From the NCBI GenBank assembly GCA_944326675.1, contig CALVET010000054.1, positions 1 to 46,870 of the forward strand: a DNA stretch of 46,870 bases. Direction: 5' to 3'. Of this stretch, positions 16,169 to 24,835 are shown in pieces. Numbering within the stretch: the stretch's first letter is position 1; the number at the start of each line of letters is the position of its first letter. The stretch is from Candidatus Gastranaerophilales bacterium. Lineage in GTDB: Bacteria > Cyanobacteriota > Vampirovibrionia > Gastranaerophilales > Gastranaerophilaceae. The notes beneath the pieces were generated by a model. The model was given only the letters and a program-made list of their open reading frames with translations. It did no database searches and was not told the origin of the DNA. A program made the translations under genes and the position numbers.

Positions 16169-17569
16169 TTATTTGGTTTCAATTCTGATTTCAAAAGAGC
16201 GGTTCCAAGGTAGTGAATAGTTTATATTTTTAGGTTGATAGCCAAGAAAATTTGAAATAATTTTTGAAAAATCGTTTAAATCCTGCTCTTTTTCTTTCAA
16301 GGCTTCATTAAATTTCGGTGCTTTTTCTCTTATAAATTTTCTTACTGACGCTTGATACGCCCAATCATCCATAAACCTTATAAACATAAGTTTTTTGAAT
16401 GCTAAGTCATTATATGAATTATGTTTAAGAGAGAGAAATTTTACTATTGCAATTAAAAGAGTGCATCCTATTGTGTTTGCGCTTGTATTGTAGGCACAAT
16501 AGCCGTATAGTTTATCTTTATTTGAAAGGTTAAAAATTTGATTAACTAAGCCTTTATCAGAGCCGTTTGCATTGTTTATATCAGCAATAGCAAAAGGAGT
16601 TTTGCTTGGAAAATTAATGTTGCGATTAAGTGTATTAATGACACTTCCAAGAACTAAATCACCTTGTTCTTTTTTAAAATTGTTTATCAATAAGGTTATA
16701 TCGTAATTTTTTGTGTCAATTGTACTTTTAGAGAGTTCAATTTGTCCTAAAACACAGTTTTTAACGGAAATATCTTCGTATTTTGAAATTAAATTTAGCG
16801 AGTTTTCTTCAATAAAAACAGGGTTAAATCTGATATTTTCGTTTAATGCTCTAGAAATTAAACCGAGAGGAATTTCATCTGCCCCTGTTTTGATTTTGAC
16901 ATTTTTTAGGCTAAGTTTTTTGATTTCATTTTCTAAATATATTGCTTCTTTAATGTTTAAACCAAATTCTGCGCAATCATCTTTAGAAAAAATTAACGTA
17001 TCAAAAAAACCTTCCTGCGCCCATTTTAAGTATAGTTGGTTGATTTTAAAATTTCTTTGTCTTGTGTTTAGGTAATCTTTTAGTATTTCTTCTGGAATGT
17101 CTGTTTCTATTTTATTATTTGTTTTTAGTATTTCATTTTTATGTGTTTCATAGGACCAAGAAAAAATTTTTTTACCGTAATCAGACCAATATTCTTTTTC
17201 TTCTTCATTAATATTATTATTTGAAATTCTCATTATAGAAGAAAAGGCGAGAATTTTTTTTGTCTTTTTTTTGGCGATTTGTTTAAAGTCTTCTATTCTT
17301 TTTTTAATATCATCAAAGCTGTCATTTGTTCTTCTTGAACTTATTAAACCGCCATAAGCAATTGTATCAAGACAAACTATTAATATGTCTGTTTGAGGAA
17401 GATTTTCAATAAAAGATAAAATCTTTTTTGTATCGGAATAACTTGTTAAACCGCCAAGATATTCTATGTCAGGCATAAAAAGTTCAATATTATTATCTAT
17501 TGATAAAATATCTTTAATTAAATCATAGCATATGGGTCTGTTATCAATCGGAATAAGTGCAATTTTCAT
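16169..17569 (-). CDS. DUF4127 family protein, 466 aa
   Basis: I choose the ATG at 17569 because the peptide then begins MKIALIPIDNRPICYD, the family's start, and a good promoter ends seven bases before it. The longer frame to 17605 would run through that promoter. Family motifs seen are PIDNRP near the N-terminus and DTIAYGGLISSRR near residue 85. Later parts (DDCAEFGLN, PFAIADINNANGSD, CAYNTSANTIGCTL) match the family's conserved blocks. DUF4127 proteins occur mostly in Firmicutes and related gut bacteria and have no proven activity. No signal peptide or membrane segment is seen. The gene is divergent from murF, with a 123-bp gap between the two starts. Confidence 0.85.
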   Translation of the reverse strand: MKIALIPIDNRPICYDLIKDILSIDNNIELFMPDIEYLGGLTSYSDTKKILSFIENLPQTDILIVCLDTIAYGGLISSRRTNDSFDDIKKRIEDFKQIAKKKTKKILAFSSIMRISNNNINEEEKEYWSDYGKKIFSWSYETHKNEILKTNNKIETDIPEEILKDYLNTRQRNFKINQLYLKWAQEGFFDTLIFSKDDCAEFGLNIKEAIYLENEIKKLSLKNVKIKTGADEIPLGLISRALNENIRFNPVFIEENSLNLISKYEDISVKNCVLGQIELSKSTIDTKNYDITLLINNFKKEQGDLVLGSVINTLNRNINFPSKTPFAIADINNANGSDKGLVNQIFNLSNKDKLYGYCAYNTSANTIGCTLLIAIVKFLSLKHNSYNDLAFKKLMFIRFMDDWAYQASVRKFIREKAPKFNEALKEKEQDLNDFSKIISNFLGYQPKNINYSLPWNRSFEIRIETK

Positions 17570-17576
17570 AATGTTT

Positions 17577-17605
17577 ATTTTAATCTTGTTTTTTATTTTA
17601 TTCAA
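17577..17605 (-). promoter_or_regulatory. Promoter of the DUF4127 gene, leaderless
   Basis: On the minus strand TTGAAT (17605-17600), an exact 17-nt spacer, TAAAAT (17582-17577), then seven bases and the ATG. The geometry of a standard vegetative promoter puts the transcript start on or next to the A of ATG. Confidence 0.65.
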
Positions 17606-17692
17606 TAAGTTTATTTTTATAAAATTTAACTTGTTGACTCTAATTTTTGATATAAAATTATTCTATAGTAAATTATTTTTCAGGAGAAAACC

Positions 17693-19030
17693 TTGCAGTT
17701 TAATTTAAAAGAAGTAATAAATTGTTTAGAGTGTGAAATTTTATATAAAAAAGACTCGGTTGATGAAAATATACTTTTTGATATTTCAACGGATACGAGA
17801 AAATTAAAGAAGGGTGATGTTTATCTTCCTTTAAGAGGCGAAAATTTTGACGGTCATAACTTTATTGATAAAGCAATAATGACAGGTGCAAGGGGTTATT
17901 TTACGCAAAATAAATTCAAGATAAATAAAGATGCGGATTTTGTGCTTTATGTTAAAAATGCGCTAAGTGCATATTTGAAATTGGCTAATTACATAAGAAA
18001 CAAAATCAACCCTAAAGTTATAGCTATAACAGGCTCTTGCGGCAAAACAACCACTAAAGAAATGCTATATAGTGTTTTTAAAACAAAATATAAAACTCAT
18101 AAAACCGCTCTTAATCACAATAATGAAATAGGCTTTTGTGAAACCATGTTTAATATGCCTTTGGATAGCGAGATTTGCATAGTTGAAATGGGTATGAGAA
18201 ATTTGGGAGAAATTGAGCTTTTATCAAAATATTCAAATCCTGATATAGGAATCATTTCAAATATAGGTTCAGCCCATGTTGAAAGATTAGGTACTTTAAA
18301 AAATATTGCAATCGCTAAATGCGAAATAGCTGCAAATTTAAAAAAAGACGGTCTTTTTATAGGTGTAGATTGTCCGCAAATTAAAGAAAATTTAAAGTAT
18401 GACGGCAGAAAAATATTTACATCGTTGGATGATGCAAAAAATATTGAAGTTAAAATTGAATCCACAAAATTTAACTACAAAGGTTTTGATTATGAAATTA
18501 ACCAATCGGGCGAATATAATGTTTCTAATGCAATATTAGTTATTGAAGCAGCTCTTTCTTGCGCTATAGACGAAGAAAATATTAAAAAGGGATTGTTAGA
18601 TTATAAACCTATAGAAAAGAGATGGGAAAAAACAGTTATAAAAGGGCTGACATTTATAAACGACAGTTATAATGCTAATCCTGAGTCTATGAATGCTGTT
18701 TTGAAAACGTTTTTGTCAATTTATCCAAGACCAATTGTTCTTGTTTTGGGGGATATGGGCGAGCTTGGAAAAGATGAAATAATGTATCATAAGCAAGTTG
18801 GAGAGTTTTTATCAAAATACAACGATGTTGAGCTTTTGACGGTCGGGGTTTTGGCTAAACATATTGCAAGAAATACAACCTTAAAAAGTGTTGAATTTGA
18901 AAACAATGAGCAATGTGCAAAATACATTGTTGAAAATGTTCCAAAGGGTACGACGATTTTATTAAAAGCTTCAAGATTTATGAAATTTGAACAAATAATT
19001 GAAATGGTGGAAAAGTATGATAATGATTAG
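17693..19030 (+). CDS. murF: UDP-MurNAc-tripeptide D-alanyl-D-alanine ligase
   Basis: MurF adds D-Ala-D-Ala to the UDP-MurNAc peptide, the last cytosolic step on the stem peptide. The start is TTG, supported by AGGAG six bases before it and by the absence of an early ATG. Motifs: N-terminal substrate domain with STDTRKLKKGDVYLPLRGENFDGH, ATP loop ITGSCGKTTTKEM at about residue 112, then NHNNEIGF, EMGMRNLGEI and the C-terminal NDSYNANPESM. Length (445 aa) is usual. It opens an operon of cell-wall genes and overlaps mraY by 14 bases. Confidence 0.96.
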   Translation: MQFNLKEVINCLECEILYKKDSVDENILFDISTDTRKLKKGDVYLPLRGENFDGHNFIDKAIMTGARGYFTQNKFKINKDADFVLYVKNALSAYLKLANYIRNKINPKVIAITGSCGKTTTKEMLYSVFKTKYKTHKTALNHNNEIGFCETMFNMPLDSEICIVEMGMRNLGEIELLSKYSNPDIGIISNIGSAHVERLGTLKNIAIAKCEIAANLKKDGLFIGVDCPQIKENLKYDGRKIFTSLDDAKNIEVKIESTKFNYKGFDYEINQSGEYNVSNAILVIEAALSCAIDEENIKKGLLDYKPIEKRWEKTVIKGLTFINDSYNANPESMNAVLKTFLSIYPRPIVLVLGDMGELGKDEIMYHKQVGEFLSKYNDVELLTVGVLAKHIARNTTLKSVEFENNEQCAKYIVENVPKGTTILLKASRFMKFEQIIEMVEKYDND

Positions 19031-19982
19031 TGTTGCGGGGCTTATTGCCTTGATTTTATGCTTGTTGTTCGGTATTCCCTACATTGATTTTATGAAAAAA
19101 AAGGCATATTCTCAATATCTTAGGGAAGAGGTTGCAAAAATGCACTCTTATAAGGAAAAAACTCCGACAACAGGCGGGGTGTTTATTGTTATTTCAATAA
19201 TTATTGCCTCTTTAATTGCTCTTTTTATGGCGCAAAAAGTAACAACAGGAGCAATGATAGTTTTGATGACATTAATCTTTTATACTTTTACCGGTTTTGA
19301 AGATGATATTAAAAAAATAAAAGCACATCAAAATTTGGGTTTATCAGCAAGAGCAAAGCTTTTATTGCAAATTGCGGTTGCTATGCTGCCTGCATTTTAT
19401 ATTATTTTTTCTCATCAAACTCAAGTAACTTTCTTGAATTTTAGTTTTGATTTAGGATGGTTTTACCCTGTTTTTGTTGTGTTTATGATGGTCGGCGCAT
19501 CAAATGCTCTGAATTTAACAGACGGCTTGGATGGTTTAGCTGCAAGTTCTTCTGTTATTGCTTTTTTAGCATGTAGTATAATTTGTTTTTTAAATAACAA
19601 CATTGATTTGGCGATAATTTCAATAGCTGCAAGTGCTGCTTGTTTTGGATTTTTATATTTTAATAAAAAACCGGCTAAAATATTTATGGGCGATACTGGT
19701 TCTTTGGCACTTGGAGGATTGTTGGCTACTATTGCGATTATGGGAAAATTTGAGTTATGGTTAATTCCTATTGCAATTGTTTTTATTTGTGAAACTTTAT
19801 CGGTTATGATTCAAGTTACAAGTTATAAATTAACAGGTAAAAGAGTTTTTAAAATGAGCCCGATACACCATCATTTTGAATTGTCAGGCTGGAGTGAGAA
19901 TAAAATTGTAGTTATATTTACTATAATTACATTTGTATTCTCATTTTTAAGTGTTTTGATTTATTTTTTATATAAGGCATAA
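19017..19982 (+). CDS. mraY: Phospho-N-acetylmuramoyl-pentapeptide transferase
   Basis: MraY moves phospho-MurNAc-pentapeptide to undecaprenyl phosphate in the inner membrane and forms lipid I. I use the ATG at 19017 with GGTGG six bases upstream; a second ATG lies two codons on, and a TTG at 18999 is less likely. About ten membrane helices are visible. Motifs are KEKTPTTGG near residue 48, NALNLTDGLDGLA with the metal-binding aspartates, FMGDTGSLALGG and the histidine cluster PIHHHFELSGWSE. The 321-aa length is usual. It overlaps murF and is followed three bases later by murD, so the operon is tightly coupled. Confidence 0.96.
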   Translation: MIMISVAGLIALILCLLFGIPYIDFMKKKAYSQYLREEVAKMHSYKEKTPTTGGVFIVISIIIASLIALFMAQKVTTGAMIVLMTLIFYTFTGFEDDIKKIKAHQNLGLSARAKLLLQIAVAMLPAFYIIFSHQTQVTFLNFSFDLGWFYPVFVVFMMVGASNALNLTDGLDGLAASSSVIAFLACSIICFLNNNIDLAIISIAASAACFGFLYFNKKPAKIFMGDTGSLALGGLLATIAIMGKFELWLIPIAIVFICETLSVMIQVTSYKLTGKRVFKMSPIHHHFELSGWSENKIVVIFTIITFVFSFLSVLIYFLYKA

Positions 19983-19985
19983 AAT

Positions 19986-21329
19986 ATGGATAACAATTTA
20001 AATAACAAAAAAGTTTTAATCTTGGGATTTTCTACAACCGGCGTTTCTGCAGCAAAATATTTTAAAACTCATGGAGCCGAAGTATATTTAAGCGAGTTTG
20101 ACGATAAAAATACTAAAAACCAAGATGAAGTAAACGAATTGTTGTCGTTAAATATTAATATAGAATTTGGCGGGCACAGTGATGAATTTATAAATGGTGC
20201 TGATTTTTGCATTGTAAGTCCTTCAATTCCGCTTGACAGCCCCATAATTAAAAAACTAAAAGAAAAAAATATAAAATATTTTTCAGATATTGAATATATT
20301 TCATTTGATGATAATGAAAAAATTGTATTAGTAACAGGCACTAACGGCAAAACAACAACAACGGCTTTAACTTCTTATATATTGTCAAAAAAATATAAAG
20401 CACCTTATTGCGGCAATATTGGCATAAGCCCTTTTGAATATAAAGATAAAAATGTTGATTATTATGTTATAGAGGCAAGTTCATATCAATTGACTTATTC
20501 TGATACATTAAAACCAAAAATCGGAATTTTTTGCAATTTGACGCCTGATCATATCCTATGGCATAAGACAATTGAAAATTATTTTGAAGCAAAGGCAAAA
20601 CCGTTTAGAAATATGGATGAAAATGATTTTGCAATATTAAATTATGATGATAATTATTTAAAACGTCTCGGCTCGGAAATAAAAGCAAGAGTTTATTATT
20701 TTTCATTAGAAAAACAGGATTTTGAAAATTGTATTTATTTACAAAACAATAAAATTATATTTAAAGGCGAAGAAATAATTGATATTAATAAAATGCAGAT
20801 AGTAGGACCGCACAATGTTCAAAATGCTATGTGTTCAATTGTTGCAGCTAAAATACTGGGGCTTGATAATAAAACAATACAAGAAGCTCTTGAAACCTTT
20901 AGAGCAATAGAACACAGATTGGAGTTTATAAGAACAATAGACGGTACAGATTATTATAATGATTCCAAGGCAACAAATCCTGAAGCAAGCATAGTTGCAA
21001 TAAATTCTTTTGAAAACAAAAGAGTCGTTTTAATTGCCGGAGGAAGAGATAAAAAAACTTCTCTGGATGAATTTATTAATGCGGTTAAGGAAAAAATATC
21101 AAAGGTAATTTTGATAGGTGAAGCTACAGGTAGATTTAAAGAAGAATTATCAAAAAACGGATATTATAGTATAGTAAACTCAAAAACATTGGAAGAAGCT
21201 ATTGATATTGCTTCTTTGGATAAACCTGATGTTGTATTGTTATCTCCTGCATGTGCAAGTTTTGACATGTTTGAAAATTACGAAAAAAGAGGAGAAGCTT
21301 TTAAAAATTATGTATTATCAAAAAAATAG
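19986..21329 (+). CDS. murD: UDP-N-acetylmuramoylalanine-D-glutamate ligase
   Basis: MurD adds D-glutamate to UDP-MurNAc-L-Ala. The N-terminal Rossmann-like domain begins KVLILGFSTTGVSAAKYF. The ATP loop is VTGTNGKTTTTAL at about residue 117, followed by GNIGISPF, EASSYQL and LTPDHILWH. The C-terminal domain has HRLEFIRTIDGTDYYNDSKATNPEA and LLSPACASFDMFENYEKRGEAF, the latter nearly diagnostic for MurD. At 447 aa it is normal length. The end overlaps the ftsW start by 20 bases. MurE, MurC and MurB are not in the window, so the cluster is split compared with the classical dcw cluster. Confidence 0.97.
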   Translation: MDNNLNNKKVLILGFSTTGVSAAKYFKTHGAEVYLSEFDDKNTKNQDEVNELLSLNINIEFGGHSDEFINGADFCIVSPSIPLDSPIIKKLKEKNIKYFSDIEYISFDDNEKIVLVTGTNGKTTTTALTSYILSKKYKAPYCGNIGISPFEYKDKNVDYYVIEASSYQLTYSDTLKPKIGIFCNLTPDHILWHKTIENYFEAKAKPFRNMDENDFAILNYDDNYLKRLGSEIKARVYYFSLEKQDFENCIYLQNNKIIFKGEEIIDINKMQIVGPHNVQNAMCSIVAAKILGLDNKTIQEALETFRAIEHRLEFIRTIDGTDYYNDSKATNPEASIVAINSFENKRVVLIAGGRDKKTSLDEFINAVKEKISKVILIGEATGRFKEELSKNGYYSIVNSKTLEEAIDIASLDKPDVVLLSPACASFDMFENYEKRGEAFKNYVLSKK

Positions 21330-22455
21330 AAGCCATATAGCCCATACAAATACTACATACACTCATACACCTCCTGATAATTTATTGGTTGTGGTTGTTG
21401 TGTTTATTGTTGTTTTTGGGATAATGGCAGTATTTTCGGCATCTGCTCCAAAGGCAATCGGGCTTGGTGAAAATCCGATTTCATTTACTTTAAAACAACT
21501 TGTGTGGCTTGTTTTGGGAGTTGGCGGCGCATGGTTTTTTTCAAAATTTGATTACAGAAGATTAAAGCCTTGGGCAGGCGCCTTGGCTTTATTTGTATTA
21601 GCAACTCTTGCGCTTGTTAAGTTTTCGCCTCTAGGAGTAACAGTTAATGAGGCAAAAAGGTGGCTTGTAATAGGTCCAATTCAATTTCAGCCTTCGGAAC
21701 TTGCAAAGCCTGCCTTGGTTTTATATTTTGCAACTTTATTTTCAAAAGACTGCTCCATATTAGATTCAAGAAAGTATCCGTTTTATATGATATTTGCAGC
21801 TATGCTGTTATTGATATACATGCAGCCTAACTTATCAATGATAATTCTTTTATTGATGACTTCTCTTGCTATGTATTATGTAGCGGGGGGTTCGACTAAA
21901 ATTATAGCAGGCTCTTTTGGTTTGGGGGTTTTAGCTGTTGCAACAACGATAAGAAGCTATCAATTGCAGCGTATTAAAGTTTGGTGGGACCCTTTTTCCG
22001 ATGCACTCGGGGCAGGGTATAACATAATTCAATCTATGGTCGCTTTTTCTTCGGGAGGATTTTTTGGTGTAGGTTTTGGTAATTCCAAACAAAAGCTTTC
22101 ATGGCTTCCTGAAGGACATACGGATTTTATTTTTGCGATTATTGGTGAAGAGTTTGGTTTTTTGGGGTGTTTTTTCTTAATTTGTTTATTTTGCGTATTT
22201 TTGCATAGAGGTTTTATAATTGCTAAAAAATGCCCCGATATGTTTGGGAAGCTTTTGGCGGTTGGTATAACCTTTTCAATATGTTTTCAAGCGTTTACCA
22301 ATATGTCCGTTGCTTCTTCTTTTGTTCCTGCAACAGGTATTCCTCTGCCATTTATCAGCTATGGCGGTTCGAGCCTGTTTGTGTCATTATGTATGATAGG
22401 AGTGTTAATTAACATCTCTAAAAAAAGAGTTCAAAGGATAGTACATTATGTCTGA
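21310..22455 (+). CDS. ftsW: Peptidoglycan glycosyltransferase FtsW (SEDS family)
   Basis: SEDS proteins polymerise glycan strands from lipid II; FtsW does so at the septum. I choose the ATG inside the end of murD (21310) because the frame before it is murD coding sequence. The protein is 381 aa with about ten membrane helices from residue 27. Motifs are FSKFDYRRLKPWA, KRWLVIGPIQFQPSELAKPALV and the C-terminal PATGIPLPFISYGGSSL. The first 25 residues are an unusual His/Thr/Asn-rich cytosolic tail. Its position between murD and murG favours FtsW over RodA. No ftsI partner is in the window. Confidence 0.94.
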   Translation: MYYQKNRSHIAHTNTTYTHTPPDNLLVVVVVFIVVFGIMAVFSASAPKAIGLGENPISFTLKQLVWLVLGVGGAWFFSKFDYRRLKPWAGALALFVLATLALVKFSPLGVTVNEAKRWLVIGPIQFQPSELAKPALVLYFATLFSKDCSILDSRKYPFYMIFAAMLLLIYMQPNLSMIILLLMTSLAMYYVAGGSTKIIAGSFGLGVLAVATTIRSYQLQRIKVWWDPFSDALGAGYNIIQSMVAFSSGGFFGVGFGNSKQKLSWLPEGHTDFIFAIIGEEFGFLGCFFLICLFCVFLHRGFIIAKKCPDMFGKLLAVGITFSICFQAFTNMSVASSFVPATGIPLPFISYGGSSLFVSLCMIGVLINISKKRVQRIVHYV

Positions 22456-23572
22456 TAAAAATAATGAGAAAACCTATTTTATAACAGGCGGAGGTACCGG
22501 AGGTCATATATACCCTGCAATATCTGTTATAAATGCACTGTTGGAAACAGGAGTTAAGAAAGAAAATATTTTTTATCTTGGAAATAGAAAAAATTTAGAA
22601 TATGAAATAGCATCTAAAAACGGATATCAATTTTTGTCTTATGGTGTTAAGGGAATGCCCAGAAAATTCGGCTTGAAGCTGATTTTTTGGACAATAGGTT
22701 TGTTTTTTGCAGTTTTAAAGGCTTCATTATATGTTTTAAAATATAAACCCGATGTTATTTTTGCAACAGGCGGTTATGTATGTGCTCCTATTTTATTTTG
22801 CGCTTTGATGTTTAATATTCCCTATGTTTTGCATGATTGCGATATTCAACCGGGGATTGTAACAAAATTCTTTGCCAAAAATGCTCACAGCGTTTCTGTT
22901 GCATTTGAAGAAGCAAAAAAATATATAAATTCTAAAAATGTTTTTGTAAACGGTAACCCCATAAGACAAGAGTTTAAAACAATATCTAAAAAACAAGCAA
23001 GAAAGGAATTGTCTTTAAAAGATGCTTTCACGATTTTAATTATGGGTGGTTCATTAGGCGCAAGAACAATTAACAATTCTTCTTTTAAAATTTTAAAAGA
23101 GTACGCCAATAGGGAAAACATAGAAATAATTTGGCAGACAGGAAAGAAAAATTTTGATGAAGTTGCAAAAAGAATTTTGGATGAGCTTGGAGAATTGCCC
23201 GATAATCTGGTTTTACAGCCTTATTTTGATAAAATGTATCTTGCTTTATTGTCTTCTGATATTGTTATATCAAGAGCCGGCTCTTTGAGTTTATCAGAGA
23301 TTTGCGCTTGTTCTTTACCTTCAGTGTTAATTCCTTATCCTTATGCGGCTCAAGATCATCAAAAGAAAAATGCCTTGAGTCTTGTGAACAATAAAATTGC
23401 TTTAATGCTAGAAGATAAAGATTGCAATAATGAATCTTTGTTTAATATCGTTGATAGTTTAATGAATAATAAAAAACTGTTATCGGATTTATCGTATAAC
23501 GCATATAAAGCAGCAAAATTAAATTCTGCACAAAAAATTGTAGAAGAAATTAAGCAGGCTATGAATAAGTAA
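22448..23572 (+). CDS. murG: UDP-GlcNAc:undecaprenyl-PP-MurNAc-pentapeptide GlcNAc transferase
   Basis: MurG turns lipid I into lipid II on the inner face of the membrane. The GT28 fold begins with TGGGTGGHIYPA, the lipid I binding loop. A second glycine-rich loop (IMGGSLGARTINN) begins the C-terminal half, and SRAGSLSLSEI with PYPYAAQDHQ holds the UDP-GlcNAc site. At 374 aa it is usual length. The ATG overlaps ftsW by eight bases, and folC follows after one base. The hydrophobic patch FWTIGLFFAVLKASLYVL near residue 80 is the expected membrane-contact segment. Confidence 0.96.
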   Translation: MSDKNNEKTYFITGGGTGGHIYPAISVINALLETGVKKENIFYLGNRKNLEYEIASKNGYQFLSYGVKGMPRKFGLKLIFWTIGLFFAVLKASLYVLKYKPDVIFATGGYVCAPILFCALMFNIPYVLHDCDIQPGIVTKFFAKNAHSVSVAFEEAKKYINSKNVFVNGNPIRQEFKTISKKQARKELSLKDAFTILIMGGSLGARTINNSSFKILKEYANRENIEIIWQTGKKNFDEVAKRILDELGELPDNLVLQPYFDKMYLALLSSDIVISRAGSLSLSEICACSLPSVLIPYPYAAQDHQKKNALSLVNNKIALMLEDKDCNNESLFNIVDSLMNNKKLLSDLSYNAYKAAKLNSAQKIVEEIKQAMNK

Positions 23573-23573
23573 A

Positions 23574-24797
23574 ATGAAAGCAGCTCAAGAAATTTTAACT
23601 TCAGTAAATAAATTTCATATCAATCTCGGCTTAAAGAGAATTAAGCTGATTTTGGCGTTGCTGGATAATCCTCAAAGAAAGTATAAAATAATTCATATAG
23701 CAGGTACAAACGGAAAAGGTTCTACTTCAAAAATAATTAATGATATTTTAATTGAGAGATTTAAAAATGAAGATAAAAAAATAGGATTATATACAAGTCC
23801 CCATTTATTTTCATATAATGAAAGAATTAAAATTAACAATACAGAAATTTCAAGATATGTTTTTGACAGATTAGTAAATGATATTAACAATTTGGCATTA
23901 AAAAGCAATATAGATTTAACAGAGTTTGAACTTTTAACAGCTGTGGCTTTTTATTATTTTTATATTAAAAAGGTTGACTATGTTATTCTTGAAACAGGGC
24001 TTGGCGGTGCGTATGACGCAACAAACGCCATTGATAAATCATTGCTTGATATTATAACAACGGTTGATTTTGACCATACCGAGCAGCTTGGTGATACAAT
24101 AAACAAGATTGCTTTGCAAAAAGCAGGAATTATTAAAGAAAATTCAAAAGTAATAGTTTCTAAAGATAACCTTGCATATGAGGTTATAAAAAAAGTGGCA
24201 AAATCTAAAAATGCAACATTAATTGAGCCTTTAGATGTTTTGGTTAAATTTGAGAATGGTGTTAATTGGGCATATATTAACGATAAAAAAGTACAATTTA
24301 ATCTTTTGGGTTCCCATCAAGCAAAAAATTTAGCCTTGGCGTTGACTGCCATAGAAAATTTAGACATAAAAACAGATGAAAAAACAATTGAAAATGCCCT
24401 AAAAAAAGTAACTTGGAAGTTTAGACTGGATTATAATAAAGAGAAAAATCTTTTAATAGATGGTGCCCATAATCCTTCGGGAATGGGTACTTTGGTTGAA
24501 TTTGTCAGGGATTATTTTAAAAATACATCTAAAACTTTTATTTTTGGATGTTTGAAAAATAAAGACTATAAAACAATGATTAAGATGCTTTTTGAAATCA
24601 AAAATCAGGATGATAAATTTTATTTTTTTGAATTTGAATATAAAAATGCTCTAAAATTCAATGACTTAGAAGATGATTTAAAGAAAAAAATGTCTAAAAT
24701 ATCATCCTTGGATGAAATAAAGAATATTATTAATACCGATAAAAATTTGAAAATTGTATGCGGTTCAATATATATGCTTGGTGAAATTTTTAAATAA
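23574..24797 (+). CDS. folC: Folylpolyglutamate / dihydrofolate synthase
   Basis: FolC is a Mur-ligase-fold enzyme that adds glutamate to folates, or makes dihydrofolate in the bifunctional form. The P-loop is HIAGTNGKGSTSKI near residue 44, followed by YTSPHLFSYNERIKIN, LETGLGGAYDATNA and TTVDFDHTEQLGDT. The C-terminal domain has LLIDGAHNPSGMG and IFGCLKNKDY. Length 407 aa is usual. The start lies one base after the murG stop, so it is probably cotranscribed with the cell-wall genes, perhaps only by position. It converges with the membrane GT2-like gene, and I see no clear terminator in the 38-base gap. Confidence 0.94.
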   Translation: MKAAQEILTSVNKFHINLGLKRIKLILALLDNPQRKYKIIHIAGTNGKGSTSKIINDILIERFKNEDKKIGLYTSPHLFSYNERIKINNTEISRYVFDRLVNDINNLALKSNIDLTEFELLTAVAFYYFYIKKVDYVILETGLGGAYDATNAIDKSLLDIITTVDFDHTEQLGDTINKIALQKAGIIKENSKVIVSKDNLAYEVIKKVAKSKNATLIEPLDVLVKFENGVNWAYINDKKVQFNLLGSHQAKNLALALTAIENLDIKTDEKTIENALKKVTWKFRLDYNKEKNLLIDGAHNPSGMGTLVEFVRDYFKNTSKTFIFGCLKNKDYKTMIKMLFEIKNQDDKFYFFEFEYKNALKFNDLEDDLKKKMSKISSLDEIKNIINTDKNLKIVCGSIYMLGEIFK

Positions 24798-24835
24798 CCA
24801 TTTTGAAGATATAGATAAAAATTAAAAGAGGTTCT

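Noticed and set aside
16713-17075. Plus-strand frame of 120 codons
   Set aside because: Antisense to the DUF4127 gene, with no Shine-Dalgarno of its own.
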